Of a DNA stretch of 64,000 bases, positions 1-9,821 are shown piece after piece (position 1 is the first letter of the stretch; each line of letters starts with the position of its first letter). The stretch covers positions 1 to 64,000 of the forward strand of contig JACQZU010000003.1 of NCBI GenBank assembly GCA_016213735.1, given 5' to 3'. Position numbers and translations under genes: made by a program. The notes below the pieces were generated by a model that saw only the letters and a list, made by a program, of their open reading frames with translations, was not told the DNA's origin and made no database searches. This stretch comes from Acidobacteriota bacterium. Its GTDB lineage: Bacteria; Acidobacteriota; Holophagae; Holophagales; Holophagaceae.

Positions 1-263
1 CCCACAGTGTGGGAGAAGCCCGAGCGCGGCTGCGCCGGGCGAGGGCGCGGGGGTGTGGCGGACCCAGACGGGGAAGCCGCCGTTTGCCCCACAGTGTGGG
101 AGAAGCCCGAGCGCGGCTGCGCCGGGCGAGGGCGCGGGGGTGTGGCGGACCCAGACGGGGAAGCCGCCGTTTGCCCCACAGTGTGGGAGAAGCCCGAGCG
201 CGGCTGCGCCGGTCGAGGGCGCGGGGGTGTGGGGGGCCCAGGCGGCGAAGCCGCCGTTTGCAC
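1..263. repeat. 87-bp tandem repeat, three units
   Basis: Units begin at 1, 88 and 175, each with the near-palindrome CCCACAGTGTGGG. Units 1 and 2 are identical over 87 bp. Unit 3 differs by about five substitutions, and the start of a further copy (CCCACAG) is seen at 264. Unit 3 carries a perfect GGCGGC-GAA-GCCGCC hairpin that is broken in units 1 and 2. Because 87 is a multiple of three, all frames stay open through it, but the translations look like no protein. The array may extend beyond the left edge. It abuts the stop codon of the next gene. Confidence 0.9.
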
Positions 264-274
264 CCCACAGAATA

Positions 275-1543
275 TCAATCCCCCGGCTTCACCCACTGGA
301 TCGGGCCCAGCTCCTCCAGGCCACACTTCGCTGGGGGAAGGGGCGCACCGGTGAGGAGCCACCGGCGGCTGTCGGGGGCCAGCCAGGTCCGGAGCGCTTC
401 GCCCAGTTCTCCGGAAGAGTAAGTGCGAAGAGGCTCCCAATCCTCGCGGGCCAGGCGTGCCAGGTAGGCCGAGGGATGGAGGGCCAGGGCGGCCCTGGCG
501 GCGCCTGCCAGGCGAAACAGTTCGGAGGCCTCGGAAGGGGCGGGGAGCTCCCTGGCGAGTCCATCGGCGAGGGCGGCGAGACGGCGGGCCGACTCCATGG
601 CGTTCCCGCCCGGGGCGACCCTGGCCCGGAACTCGAGGCATGGACGCCCGTCCGGAAGGTCCCGAAGCCTGGCTTCCGGAATCGCGCGGCAGCGTCGCTC
701 CAGGAGCGGACGCAGGATCTCCCCGGCGTCCGGGGGGAGGCTATGGGGAAGCGGCAGGGACAGGGTGAGGTCGGGCGCGCCTGCGGAGGTGACGACCGTG
801 AAAGCCCCCACCGGGCGCCGGGACCTCGGCCGGCGCTCGGCCGGGGGGGAGGCGCCCGGCGCGTCCCCGGGGCCCCAGACGCCCAGGTGGAGCTGTCCAA
901 GCTGCCGCGCCTGGGCGGGAGAAAGGTCCCCGAACACGGCGAGGCGCGCGCGCCGGGGGTGCAGGACCTGGCGCCGGAACTGCTCCAGGTCCTCCAGGGA
1001 GATCCGGCTCAGCCCGCCCTCGGTGGGCTGGGCCGTCGGGTAGCCCAGCAGGAGGCCTCCCAGGAAGCGATCCTGGGCCTGCCCCTCCAGGCCCATGGAC
1101 AGGAGTTCCCGTGCGAGGCCCGTGCGGTGGGCCTCCAGGAGGCTTCCGTCCAGCCTGGGTCGGAGGGCGACATGGGCCAGGAACTCGAACACCATTTCCT
1201 GTGCGGTGCTGGGGCCCCGGAGAATCCAGGCGAAGGTCCCCGGACTCCCCTCGAAGCGGAGTTCCATCCCCCGGGACTCCAGAGCCCGACGCAGGGCACG
1301 GGGGCCGAAGGGCCCGGCTCCCCCAGACTCGAGCATCCGCCCCAGGACCGTGGAGAGGCCGTCCTTGCCCGGAGGCTCCTCCTCGGGGCTCCAATGGACC
1401 TCCAGCCTGAGTTCCAGGTAGGGCCGTTCGTGGTTTTCCACCACCACCAAGGGAAGGCCCCCCGGGAGGACCTGGAATGACGCAGGCCCGGCGGCCGCGA
1501 GGATGGAGGCCAGGAAGGGCGTCGACCACAGGAGGGATTTCAC
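275..1543 (-). CDS. M16-family protein without zinc motif (C-terminal partner)
   Basis: About 422 residues, read from a GTG at 1543 that overlaps the stop of the upstream gene by four bases (GTGA), which decides the start. A hydrophobic signal-like segment (about residues 3-20) suggests export. The sequence then follows the M16 (pitrilysin/insulinase) fold: strand-rich N-terminal lobe, 'LEAHRTGLARELL' helix region and a second lobe. Where active members have HxxEH this protein reads L-S-T-V-L-G-R-M-L-E (about 63-72), with neither His, so it should not bind catalytic zinc. Such non-catalytic M16 subunits normally pair with an active one, but the upstream neighbour also lacks the motif. It ends directly at the tandem repeat. 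Family assignment fairly sure, function unknown. Confidence 0.75.
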   Translation of the reverse strand: MKSLLWSTPFLASILAAAGPASFQVLPGGLPLVVVENHERPYLELRLEVHWSPEEEPPGKDGLSTVLGRMLESGGAGPFGPRALRRALESRGMELRFEGSPGTFAWILRGPSTAQEMVFEFLAHVALRPRLDGSLLEAHRTGLARELLSMGLEGQAQDRFLGGLLLGYPTAQPTEGGLSRISLEDLEQFRRQVLHPRRARLAVFGDLSPAQARQLGQLHLGVWGPGDAPGASPPAERRPRSRRPVGAFTVVTSAGAPDLTLSLPLPHSLPPDAGEILRPLLERRCRAIPEARLRDLPDGRPCLEFRARVAPGGNAMESARRLAALADGLARELPAPSEASELFRLAGAARAALALHPSAYLARLAREDWEPLRTYSSGELGEALRTWLAPDSRRWLLTGAPLPPAKCGLEELGPIQWVKPGD

Positions 1544-3207
1544 GGCTTCCCCTTGGGGCTGCGGAGCAGGCGGGCGAACTCCTCCCGCCGCTCCCTGGGC
1601 AGCAGCAGCAGCTGGGCCACGGCCTGCCGGGCGATGGCCTCCGCCTTCACGGGGTCCCCGGTCTGGGCCTGGGCGCGGGCCACCATCAGGCGGAAGAGCT
1701 CCTCCTGGGTGGGATCCGAGGTGCTGCGGGCGGGGTCGGCTTCCAGATGGAGAAGGGTGGCCTCGCTGCTCCGGAGGTAGCTCCGGGCGGCGGCCTGCAG
1801 GGCCGCGGGGGACCGGGAGCTGGGGTCCCGGGAGGCCGGAAAGGCCGGACGCCAATCCCCGGTGGCGCACCAGGCCCGCCCCAACAGGTCGCTGAGGGCG
1901 GCGGCGTCCGCCTGCTGGGCCATGGACTGGGTCTGCAGATGCGCCAGAACCCCTTCCAGGACGCTGGGCCGCTGGAGCTCCTCCGCGACCTTGAGGAGGG
2001 CCCGCTCGAGGTCCTGCGCGGCCTCCCCGAGGGACTGGCCCTCGAGGGGGTCCACCTCCACGGTGAGGAGATTCAGAAGGCGTTCTCCCGGGACTCCCGT
2101 CGAGGCCCTGAACCGTGGTTTTCTTGGCCGGCCCTCGGCATCCTCCCGTCCCGAAGCGCTTTCCCCCCGGCCCAGCAGCTCGGCCAGGATCTGCAAGGCG
2201 TGGCGGGCGGGATGGGAAGCCGGGGGCACCCTCCAGGCCGCGAGCAGCCGGGGCTGCCCCACGACCGGAACATGGATCTCCGTGGGACCCTGGCCGCCCA
2301 GGGGGGGCTCGGTATCGGCCGCCTCCCGGAGGGAACCTTCCCCGTTCGGGAGGGATCCCAGGTGCCGGTCCATGGCGGGCAGGAGGGCTTCCAGCCGGAA
2401 GTCGCCCACGAGGACCAGGGCCATGCGCTCCGGGCAGAGGCTCTTCCGGGCCCAGGCCAGCAGTTCGGATCGAAGGATTTCCTGGAGTCCTCCCCGGTCC
2501 AGGACCATGGCGTAAGGACTTCCCCGGAGGGCCGTGGCCAGGATGAGGCGGAGCCCAAGGTCCTCCTGGCCGGTCGATTTCGCCAGGGTTTCGCGCTCCC
2601 GGTCCAGGCGGGGAAGGCGAAGGGTCCGGAGCCTGCGGGCCTCCAATGCCAGCCAGGTTTCCAGAGCGGTGGTCGGGAGGTCGACACCGACGAGGATTCC
2701 GTCCGGATGGGCTTGGACGCTGCGGTTCAGGCCGCCCAGCCCTTCGAGGAGGTCGGGCCGGTCCCGGGGCGTCTGCAAGGATTCGGCGCGGGCCTGCTGA
2801 TCCCGGAGCGAGGCCTCGATCGCCCGCTCATGCTCTCCCGGCGCCTCGTCCCCGGGAAGCCGTTTCCGGCGCAGGCCCTCCAGGCGAAGGGCTTCCCGCA
2901 AGTGTTCGATGCGTTCCAGGGTCTCGTCGAGGGGCGAGCGCTCCTCCAGGTCCTCCGGGCGCAGTTCCCGGAAGAGGGCCGCCGCCAGAAGGTGGGCGGA
3001 CACCGGGGGGAGCCCACCGGTGTCCGCGCTCCCGGCCCGAAAGACCAGGGTGGCCCGGACCACCCCGCTGTCCGGCCGTTCCACCGCGAGGACCCGGATC
3101 CCGTTCTTCAGGCGGCGTTCCGCAAGCTCCGGCCCGGCGGGCGCCTGGGCCTGGAGCAGCCCGGCGAGGGCCAGGAACCCGGCCAGGACCTGGAGGGTGC
3201 TGCGCAT
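1540..3207 (-). CDS. M16-family peptidase-like protein with degenerate zinc site
   Basis: 555 residues with an N-terminal signal peptide (hydrophobic 5-20, AQA cleavage region), so probably periplasmic. The first mature strand (RRLKNGIRVLAVE) is the usual opening of M16 proteins. At the HxxEH position only the first His remains: H72-L-L-A-A. The catalytic Glu and second His are gone. The two-lobe length (about 500 mature residues) is normal for the family. It overlaps the following M16-like gene by 4 bp, so the two are translated together and probably form a heterodimer. It could be a structural or chaperone-like envelope protein rather than an enzyme. Start is ATG 3207 with only a weak GGGG upstream. 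Confidence 0.8.
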   Translation of the reverse strand: MRSTLQVLAGFLALAGLLQAQAPAGPELAERRLKNGIRVLAVERPDSGVVRATLVFRAGSADTGGLPPVSAHLLAAALFRELRPEDLEERSPLDETLERIEHLREALRLEGLRRKRLPGDEAPGEHERAIEASLRDQQARAESLQTPRDRPDLLEGLGGLNRSVQAHPDGILVGVDLPTTALETWLALEARRLRTLRLPRLDRERETLAKSTGQEDLGLRLILATALRGSPYAMVLDRGGLQEILRSELLAWARKSLCPERMALVLVGDFRLEALLPAMDRHLGSLPNGEGSLREAADTEPPLGGQGPTEIHVPVVGQPRLLAAWRVPPASHPARHALQILAELLGRGESASGREDAEGRPRKPRFRASTGVPGERLLNLLTVEVDPLEGQSLGEAAQDLERALLKVAEELQRPSVLEGVLAHLQTQSMAQQADAAALSDLLGRAWCATGDWRPAFPASRDPSSRSPAALQAAARSYLRSSEATLLHLEADPARSTSDPTQEELFRLMVARAQAQTGDPVKAEAIARQAVAQLLLLPRERREEFARLLRSPKGKP

Positions 3208-3231
3208 CGCCCCAGGATAACCCGGGGTCGG

Positions 3232-4155
3232 TCAGCGGACCCGGATGGAGCCGTTCGTGGTGTCCAGGCTGATCTTCTGGTGACGTCCAGGCACCTTCAC
3301 CCGCGCGCTGTGCTTGTTTTTCTCGATGATCTGGGCCCCGGGAACATTGATCTCCAGGCTGCCGTGGGAGTTGTCCGCCACGATCTCGCCCGTCGCTTTC
3401 CCCAGTTCGACCTCGATGCTCCCATTGGTGGTTTCCAGTCGGATGCCCTCGCCCCATCCGTCCAGGTTCCTCGCCGTGATGGAGCCGTTGGTGGTTTCCA
3501 TCTTGATGCCGCCCTCCACGTCCTCCAGCAGGATGCGACCGTTGGTGGTCCCACCCTTGATCCGGGCGCGGAGGCGCCGGGCGTCGATGGTGCCGTTGGT
3601 GGTCTCCGCGAGCACCTCCCCGCCGATCTCCTTCAGCAGCACGTTGCCGTTGGTGGTCTCGCAGCGGGCGTAGCCCTCCAGGTTCACGACGGACACCGTT
3701 CCATTGGTGGTCCTGAAATGGCCCAGGAGCTTCCGGGGAACCTGCAGGTGCATCTCGCAGCGGGGACTTTGGACAAAGCCGAAACTGATCGTGAACTTGG
3801 GCTGCTGGAAGTGGGCCTCGATGTCCAGGTCTTCACCCTTGCGCTGGACGACCAATTCCACGGGGCGCCGCTCCGTGTCCCGGATGTCGGCCCGCAGGGC
3901 CACCTCGTCCTTGTCCCAGCCGCTCACCTTGATGGCCCCGTTGCGGTTCCGGATCCAGAGCTTGCTCCCCGGGGCGAGTTTTTCGGAGCGGTTCTCGGTG
4001 CGGGTGGCCCCGGCCCAGGGGGTCTCCGGAGGGGCGGGTGGGGCAGGCGGGGCGGGAGGGGCCGGGGGTGCCGGAGGCGGCGGGGGTGTTTGGGCCTGCA
4101 GCAGCAGTCCCATCCCGAGGCCGATCGCAAGGAGGGAAGCCGCGCGGGAACGCAT
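3232..4155 (-). CDS. DUF4097-family secreted beta-helix-like protein
   Basis: 307 residues. Start chosen at ATG 4155, preceded by TTGGAG at good spacing, rather than an upstream in-frame start. Signal peptide (about 1-22, ending LLQAQ), then a low-complexity Pro/Ala linker of repeated PPA units (about 23-45), then a beta-rich domain. The motif TTNG appears seven times at roughly 20-residue spacing, plus one degenerate copy (DNSHG), giving a regular ladder of short strands typical of DUF4097 / adhesin-like proteins of unknown role. It lies 24 bp upstream of the M16 pair on the same strand and may be in the same operon. Likely periplasmic or surface located; no catalytic residues are apparent. 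Confidence 0.8.
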   Translation of the reverse strand: MRSRAASLLAIGLGMGLLLQAQTPPPPPAPPAPPAPPAPPAPPETPWAGATRTENRSEKLAPGSKLWIRNRNGAIKVSGWDKDEVALRADIRDTERRPVELVVQRKGEDLDIEAHFQQPKFTISFGFVQSPRCEMHLQVPRKLLGHFRTTNGTVSVVNLEGYARCETTNGNVLLKEIGGEVLAETTNGTIDARRLRARIKGGTTNGRILLEDVEGGIKMETTNGSITARNLDGWGEGIRLETTNGSIEVELGKATGEIVADNSHGSLEINVPGAQIIEKNKHSARVKVPGRHQKISLDTTNGSIRVR

Positions 4156-4295
4156 GGGAACTCCAAGGGGAAGCGCCGGACCGGGCCCGGCAAGAAGGTA
4201 ACGGGGACGCCCCACAGGGGTTTAGGCCCCGGGGTCCCCGGGCCTCTTCGACCGCCGGGAGTGAAGGAATTTGAATCTTGCTGAAAACAGGAAAG

Positions 4296-5732
4296 TTAAT
4301 TTTTGGCGGGAGCCCCCGCCGTCTTTCCGGAACCGGCAGGCTCCTGAAGGATGGCCCGCCTGTAAAGGGCGGTCATGATCTTCTCCTCGTGGCGGAAGAA
4401 GGCTGAATAGTGGCCCGGGTGGGTTTCGGGGTCGAAGGCCGAGCCGCCGATCAGGAAGATGAGCCCCGTCCTTGCCTTGGGGTCGAACACCGCGGCCGAG
4501 GTCAGGCCCCAGGCATCGCCCAGGTGGCCGACCGCCCGGAAGCCCCCGGGCTCCACCAGGCGGTCCCCGACCCCTTGGCCCGTGAGGTCCAGGAAATGCT
4601 GCACCCCCAGGCCCCACGCGTTCATGAACAGCTTGTGGGGGCCGAAACCACTCTCCCCCCCGCTGTTGCCGTTCGCCCCGTCCGGCGCCACCCGCCACTG
4701 GAGTTTCAGCATCTCGTCCACACTTTGTTTCCGCAGGATTCGCCGCCCCTCCCACACGCCGCCGTCCATGAGCATCCGCAGGATGCTGGCCAGGCCCCAG
4801 GCGGAAAGCCGGCAATTCCCCTGGGGGCCGAAGAGGGTTCCGTTGGTGCCTGGGACGTAGTCGGGCCGTGCCCTGGGGGCCGGGGGCCCCCCGGAGTGAT
4901 CGTCCACCTGGGGCATCCAGGGCCCCCTGGGATCCCAGACCTCCTTGCCGTTCTCCGTCCGGCGCTTCCGGTACAGGGTGGCCACATCGGCCAGGTCCCC
5001 CGGGGGGAAGTCGGCGGGATGAAAGCCGCCGGAAAGTCCCATGGGGTCGAGGATCAGCCGGCGCATGAGGCGGTCGAAACGCTCCCCGGTGACCCGCTCC
5101 ATGGCCGTGGCCACCACTCCCCAGGGAAGGTTGGCGTACTGGAAGTAGGTCCCCGGAGCGGCGTTTCCGGCCCACATCCGGCCCTCGCCGAAGAGCCTGC
5201 CCCCCGGAAGGAAGACCTCCTTCAGGTCCGCGCCGCTCTGGGCGTCCCAGTAGTAGCCCGCGTCGTCCCGGAGGGAAGAGGTGTGGGTGAGCAGCATCCT
5301 CAGGGTCACGGGGACCTCCGGGAACCTTGGGTTCCGGAAGCGGTAGCCCAGGATCTCCCCCAGGTCACGGTCCAGGTCCAGGCGGCCCTCCTCCACCAGC
5401 CGCATCACCCCCAGGGTGGTCACGAGCTTGGAGATGGAGGCGATCCGGTAGAGGGTCCGGCCCTCCGCCGGACGGCTCCGGGCCGGCTCCGAGGGGTGGA
5501 TCCACTTGTTCCCGAAGGAGCGCTGGTACACCACCTCTCCCTTTCGCAGGGCCAGCACCGAGAGGCTGGCCAGCTCCCGGCCCGGCTCGGAGACGATGGC
5601 GGCGAGCTCCGCGTCCAGCGCCGACGCCAGGGCCTGGGGAAGGGGTGCAACCGGGAGGGGGGGAGGGGCACCTCGCAGTCCCGGGGTCGCCCCGGCGATG
5701 AGAAGAATGAGGGCGCCTCCACAGAACCTCAC
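4296..5732 (-). CDS. Serine beta-lactamase-like hydrolase (S12 / class C family)
   Basis: 478 residues from GTG 5732, preceded by GGGAG. The track upstream of this GTG reads as non-protein sequence, and the segment after it is a signal peptide. The penicillin-binding fold motifs are all present: S99-I-S-K102 (nucleophile and general base), Y199-A-N201, and H403-L-G405. Family members are exported serine hydrolases acting on D-Ala peptides, esters or beta-lactams, so substrate cannot be told. The insert rich in charged residues after the YxN motif is longer than in class C beta-lactamases (about 380 residues), so an esterase or D-aminopeptidase-type role is more likely than drug resistance. 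Convergent or unrelated neighbours give no clue. Confidence 0.85.
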   Translation of the reverse strand: MRFCGGALILLIAGATPGLRGAPPPLPVAPLPQALASALDAELAAIVSEPGRELASLSVLALRKGEVVYQRSFGNKWIHPSEPARSRPAEGRTLYRIASISKLVTTLGVMRLVEEGRLDLDRDLGEILGYRFRNPRFPEVPVTLRMLLTHTSSLRDDAGYYWDAQSGADLKEVFLPGGRLFGEGRMWAGNAAPGTYFQYANLPWGVVATAMERVTGERFDRLMRRLILDPMGLSGGFHPADFPPGDLADVATLYRKRRTENGKEVWDPRGPWMPQVDDHSGGPPAPRARPDYVPGTNGTLFGPQGNCRLSAWGLASILRMLMDGGVWEGRRILRKQSVDEMLKLQWRVAPDGANGNSGGESGFGPHKLFMNAWGLGVQHFLDLTGQGVGDRLVEPGGFRAVGHLGDAWGLTSAAVFDPKARTGLIFLIGGSAFDPETHPGHYSAFFRHEEKIMTALYRRAILQEPAGSGKTAGAPAKN

Positions 5733-5856
5733 GCGTGCTCCCCTGGATGCGGCGCGAGCCGCCGGCCTCCATGCTGCCAGGGGTGCCGGGAGGATTTCGC
5801 CTGGAATGCCTCCAGGGGCTCTGGGATATCCTGGCCTTCCCAATGAGGAGGTCCCC

Positions 5857-7029
5857 ATGTCGGTCCTGATCCTTTCGGCGGTCCGCAGCGGCGTCGCGTC
5901 CTTCGGCGGGGCCCTCAAACCGCTGGGAAGCGTGGAACTGGGGGCGCGGGTGATCGCCGGGGCCCTGGAACGCGCCGGCGTGGCCCCCGACCAGGTGGGG
6001 GACGTGGTGCTGGGCAACGTGCTCCAGGCGGGCTCCGGCCAGAACGTGGCCCGCCTGGCGGCCCTCAAGGCCGGAATCCCCTTCGGCACCCCCGCCCACA
6101 CCCCCAATCAGGTTTGCGGGTCCGGCCTGAAGTCGGTGGCGCTGGCGGCCCAGAGCATCGGAGCCGGGGACGCCGAGGTGGCCGTGGCGGGGGGCACCGA
6201 GAGCATGTCGAACGCGCCCTACCTCCTCCCCGGCGCCCGCTGGGGCGCCCGCATGGGGTCCACCCAGCTGCTGGACTGCATGATCCAGGACGGCCTCTGG
6301 TGCGGCCACGGGGACACCCACATGGGCGTCACGGCCGAGGCCATCGCCGCCAAGCACGGTTTGACCCGGGAGGAGCAGGACGCCTTCGCCCTGGCCAGCC
6401 AGCAGAAGGCCGCCTCGGCGGCCGCCGCCGGGGGCTTCACCCGCGAGATCCTGCCCTTCACCCTGGCGGGCCGGAAGGGCGACACCATCTTCGCCCAGGA
6501 CGAGTACATCAAGACCGACGCCACCCTGGAGGGCCTGGCCAAGCTCAAGCCCGCCTTCAAGAAGGACGGCACCGTCACCGCGGGCAACGCCAGCGGCATC
6601 AACGACGGCGCCGCCGCGCTGGTGCTGGCTTCCGAAGCGGGGGCCCGGGGCCGAAGCCCCATCGCGCGGATCCTCGGCTTCGCCCAGGCCGGCGTGGATC
6701 CCGCGCTCATGGGCCTGGGCCCGGTGCCCGCCATCCGCAAGCTGCTGGCGAAGACCGGGCTCACCTTCGAGCAGGTGGACCGATGGGAGCTGAACGAGGC
6801 CTTCGCCGCCCAGAGCCTGGGCGTGCTCAGGGAACTGCCCGAGATCGATCCCGCGAAGGTGAACGTCCGCGGCGGGGCCATCGCCATCGGCCACCCCATC
6901 GGTGCCAGCGGCGCCCGGATCCTCGTCACCCTGCTCCACATCCTGGAGGACCAGGGCCTGAGGCGGGGCGTGGCGGCCCTCTGCGTCGGGGGCGGAATGG
7001 GGGTCGCCCTGGCGGTGGAGCGGGTGTAA
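5857..7029 (+). CDS. Acetyl-CoA acetyltransferase (thiolase)
   Basis: 390 residues, the standard length of biosynthetic/degradative thiolases. Start ATG 5857 follows a strong GAGGAGGT. Catalytic residues are in place: acyl-accepting C87 (NQVCGSG), H346 in the GHPIG motif, and C376 in CVGGG. The enzyme condenses two acetyl-CoA to acetoacetyl-CoA or cleaves beta-ketoacyl-CoA in the cytoplasm. It stands alone, 48 bp upstream of the FtsE-like gene, with no hydroxybutyryl-CoA dehydrogenase or hydratase nearby, so the direction of flux cannot be inferred. The family match is strong; phaA or atoB naming would be a guess. Confidence 0.95.
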   Translation: MSVLILSAVRSGVASFGGALKPLGSVELGARVIAGALERAGVAPDQVGDVVLGNVLQAGSGQNVARLAALKAGIPFGTPAHTPNQVCGSGLKSVALAAQSIGAGDAEVAVAGGTESMSNAPYLLPGARWGARMGSTQLLDCMIQDGLWCGHGDTHMGVTAEAIAAKHGLTREEQDAFALASQQKAASAAAAGGFTREILPFTLAGRKGDTIFAQDEYIKTDATLEGLAKLKPAFKKDGTVTAGNASGINDGAAALVLASEAGARGRSPIARILGFAQAGVDPALMGLGPVPAIRKLLAKTGLTFEQVDRWELNEAFAAQSLGVLRELPEIDPAKVNVRGGAIAIGHPIGASGARILVTLLHILEDQGLRRGVAALCVGGGMGVALAVERV

Positions 7030-7077
7030 CCGCCTCAATACGCGTAATCTGGGGAGGTTCCCTTTTCCCAGCCGCCC

Positions 7078-7764
7078 ATGATCACCCTCACCCACGTCGG
7101 AAAGCAGTACGACCGGATCCACATCGCCCTCCACGATGTGAACTTCCACATCGACCCGGGCGAGTTCCTGTTCCTCACCGGACCCAGTGGCGCCGGAAAG
7201 AGCACGCTGCTGAAGCTCCTCATGCGGGACCAGGTGCCCACCAGCGGGGAGATCCAGATCGCCGGGCACCGCCTGGCGTCCATGCCGCGCAAGGAGATCC
7301 CCTTCCTGCGCCGCAAGCTCGGCGTCGTGTTCCAGGACTTCAAGCTGGTGAGGACCATGACGGTCTTCGAGAACGTGGCCTTCGTGCTGAAGATCCTCGG
7401 GGTGAGCCATGGCGAGCAGAAGCAGCGAGCCTTCCGGGCCCTGAAGATGGTGGGGCTCAGCCACCGGCTCTCCTCTTTCCCGCTGCAGCTCTCCGGGGGA
7501 GAGCAGCAGCGGGTCGCCATCGCCCGGGCCCTGGTGAACGACCCCCTGGTGCTCCTCGCGGACGAACCCACGGGCAATCTGGACCCGGACCTGGCCCAGG
7601 AGATCATGGCCCTCTTCGAGCGCATCAACAGCCAGGGCACCACCGTGATGGTGGCCACCCACGACCGCAACCTCATTCAGCGCATGCGCAAGCGGGTGCT
7701 GGGCCTGGAGCGGGGCAGGGTCGCCTTCGACACCCCCGCGCCGGCGAGCCTGGTGGAAGTGTAG
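7078..7764 (+). CDS. ftsE: FtsE-like cell-division ABC ATPase
   Basis: 228 residues with a complete ABC nucleotide-binding domain: Walker [10 protein letters not shown] (35-43), Q-loop in VVFQDFKL, signature LSGGEQQR (138-145), Walker B VLLADEPT (158-165) and the switch His in VATHDRN. The 'KQYD', '[14 protein letters not shown]' and 'GNLDP' stretches match FtsE, which with the membrane protein FtsX drives septal peptidoglycan amidases. FtsX is normally the next gene, but here the next gene is a convergent gamma-glutamyltransferase and nothing resembling FtsX is in the window. A lipoprotein-export (LolD-type) ATPase is the alternative. Confidence 0.85.
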   Translation: MITLTHVGKQYDRIHIALHDVNFHIDPGEFLFLTGPSGAGKSTLLKLLMRDQVPTSGEIQIAGHRLASMPRKEIPFLRRKLGVVFQDFKLVRTMTVFENVAFVLKILGVSHGEQKQRAFRALKMVGLSHRLSSFPLQLSGGEQQRVAIARALVNDPLVLLADEPTGNLDPDLAQEIMALFERINSQGTTVMVATHDRNLIQRMRKRVLGLERGRVAFDTPAPASLVEV

Positions 7765-7852
7765 GAAGGCGCCCACCCCAAGGGCACGAGGAGGACAGGA
7801 CCCCCGTGCATGGCGTCATGCCTCCCGAGTTCTCGCGGTGGGAAGGGCCCCT

Positions 7853-9553
7853 TCAGTACCCTGCGGCCTGGCCGTCCTTGCGGGACTCGGAGGCTCCGAA
7901 GTACACCCGCTGCCTGGGGTCCCAGCGGATGCCCTGGTATCCGCCGTAGCCTCCCAGGAGCCAGCCGACTCCGTGGCCCATCCCCATGAGTTCGCGGACG
8001 GTCTCGTAGGGGAAGCCGCTCTCCAATTGGATGATGCCCGGAAGCCGGCCCTTCTCCCCGGTCGGTTCGGGGGAGCCGTCATGGCTCATGCGCGGAGCGT
8101 CCCCGGCCTCCTGGGCGTTCATGCCGAAATCCACCAGGTTCATGACGATCTGGACGTGGCCCAGGGGTTGGAACTCGCCCCCCATCACCCCGAAGGAGAG
8201 CACGGGCTCACCCTCCTTCGTGACGAAGCCAGGAATGATGGTGTGGAAGGGCCGCTTTCCAGGGGCGTAGGTGTTGGCCTGACCCTCTTCCAGGCTGAAC
8301 AGTTCGCCCCGGTCCTGGAGGCAGAAACCCAGCTGGCCGGGCGTCATGCCGCTACCCATCCCGCGGTAGTTGCTCTGGATGAGGCTGACCATGTTGCCTT
8401 CGGCGTCCGCCGTGGTGAGGTAGATGGTGTCGCCGTCCTTCAGGGCCGGGTTGCCCGCCTCCAGGCGCCGGGCGGCCCGTGTGTCGCTGATGAGCTTCCG
8501 GCGCTCAGCCGCGTAGTCCTTGGAGAGGAGGCCCTTCAGGGGCACCTTGGCGAAGGCGGGGTCGGCGTAGAATTTGGCTCGGTCCTCGAAGACCAGCTTC
8601 TTCGCCTCGGTGAAGAGGTGAACGTGCCGGGGGCTCCCGAAGGGGATCCTCGCGAAGTCGTAGCCCTCCAGGATGTTCAACATCTGCAGCGCGGCGATGC
8701 CCTGGCCGTTGGGAGGGATCTCCCACACGTCGTAGCCGCGGTAGTTCACGCGGACGGGTTCCACCCAGTCGCTGCGGTGAGCGGCGAGGTCCTCGTAGGA
8801 CAGGAAGCCCCCCTGCTCCTTCATGTAGGCGGAGATGGCCCTGGCGATCTCGCCCTTGTAGAAGGCGTCCCGGCCTTCCCGGGACAAGAGACGAAGGGTC
8901 CGTGCCAGGCGGGGATTGCGGAAGACCTCCCCGCTGCGGGGCGCCCGCCTGCCATCCACCGTGAAGGTCTCCAGGAAGCCCGGAAAGCGCCCGAGAACCT
9001 GGATGCTGCGCTCCCAGTAGTGGGCGATCAATTCGGAGACGGGAAATCCCTCCTCGGCGTAGCGGATGGCGGGGGCCAGGATCTCCTTCATGGGGAGCTT
9101 CCCGAATTTCCCGTGGAGTTCGAACCAGCCGTCCACGCAGCCGGGGACGCTCACGGGCAAGGGCCCGTGGGGCGGGATGTGGGTCAGCTTGCGCTTCTGG
9201 AACTCCTGCAAGGTGAGGGAGCGGGGGCTGCGGCCGCTGGCGTTGAGGCCGTGGAGCCTCTTCCCCTTGGCCTCCCAGACCAGGGCGTAGAGGTCCCCGC
9301 CCATGCCACTGCCGGTGGGCTCCATGAGGCCCAGGGCCGCGTTGGCGGCGATGGCTGCGTCTGCCGCGCTGCCGCCCTTCTTGAGGATGTCCAGGGCCAC
9401 CTGGGTCGCCAGGGCCTGGCTGGTGCAGGCCATGCCGTGCTGTGCCGCCACCTCGGAGCGCGTGGCGAAGGCCCGGCCCGTGACGCGGTCTCCGGCGTGG
9501 AGGAGCAGCCCGGCGCAGAGGGGTAGGAGGAGAGGGCGCAGGAAGGGGACCAT
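7853..9553 (-). CDS. ggt: Gamma-glutamyltransferase
   Basis: 566 residues with a signal peptide, hence periplasmic. Start at ATG 9553, where the hydrophobic leader begins. The protein is made as a precursor that cuts itself before a Thr: the motif GDTIYLTTADAEGN places the nucleophile at T376, giving a large subunit of about 375 and a small subunit of about 190 residues, as in characterised enzymes. The N-terminal 'HGMACTSQALAT' and 'GGSAADAA' segments and the C-terminal 'GVMGGEFQP' are family hallmarks. It transfers or hydrolyses the gamma-glutamyl group of glutathione and related peptides. A short lid-loop region is present (GSGMTPGQLGF). Transcribed alone, convergent to ftsE. Confidence 0.95.
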   Translation of the reverse strand: MVPFLRPLLLPLCAGLLLHAGDRVTGRAFATRSEVAAQHGMACTSQALATQVALDILKKGGSAADAAIAANAALGLMEPTGSGMGGDLYALVWEAKGKRLHGLNASGRSPRSLTLQEFQKRKLTHIPPHGPLPVSVPGCVDGWFELHGKFGKLPMKEILAPAIRYAEEGFPVSELIAHYWERSIQVLGRFPGFLETFTVDGRRAPRSGEVFRNPRLARTLRLLSREGRDAFYKGEIARAISAYMKEQGGFLSYEDLAAHRSDWVEPVRVNYRGYDVWEIPPNGQGIAALQMLNILEGYDFARIPFGSPRHVHLFTEAKKLVFEDRAKFYADPAFAKVPLKGLLSKDYAAERRKLISDTRAARRLEAGNPALKDGDTIYLTTADAEGNMVSLIQSNYRGMGSGMTPGQLGFCLQDRGELFSLEEGQANTYAPGKRPFHTIIPGFVTKEGEPVLSFGVMGGEFQPLGHVQIVMNLVDFGMNAQEAGDAPRMSHDGSPEPTGEKGRLPGIIQLESGFPYETVRELMGMGHGVGWLLGGYGGYQGIRWDPRQRVYFGASESRKDGQAAGY

Positions 9554-9821
9554 GGGTGCCTCGCAGGAACAGGCTAGCTGGAAAGGGGATGAGTTCCCGG
9601 GGAAGGAGGGGTGAGGGGGAAGGGCGGCGATCCTGGCCGAGGCCTCAAAACCGGCCGGTCCCGGGCCCCAACACGCGGTCCACAGGTCAGCCTCAACCGC
9701 CGAAATCCGGCCTCGGGCGCCAAGCACAGAGTGGTCCAGGCGAGCCATCGCTGAGCCGATCGTGGATACGACGGGTTCGCCGGCCTCCGTCCCGGCCGGA
9801 TTCCGTCCCCTGAACAGGCCC

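Noticed and set aside
1-263. CRISPR array
   Set aside because: Units are contiguous copies without unique spacers, and no cas gene is in the window.
1-422. Possible repeat protein encoded by the 87-bp array
   Set aside because: Three frames are equally open only because 87 is a multiple of three; the products have no plausible fold, start or ribosome site.
1477-4284. A 935-residue plus-strand frame
   Set aside because: It is antisense to M16 and DUF4097 genes that have motifs and signal peptides.
5365-7776. An 803-residue minus-strand frame
   Set aside because: It is antisense to thiolase and ftsE; no domain.
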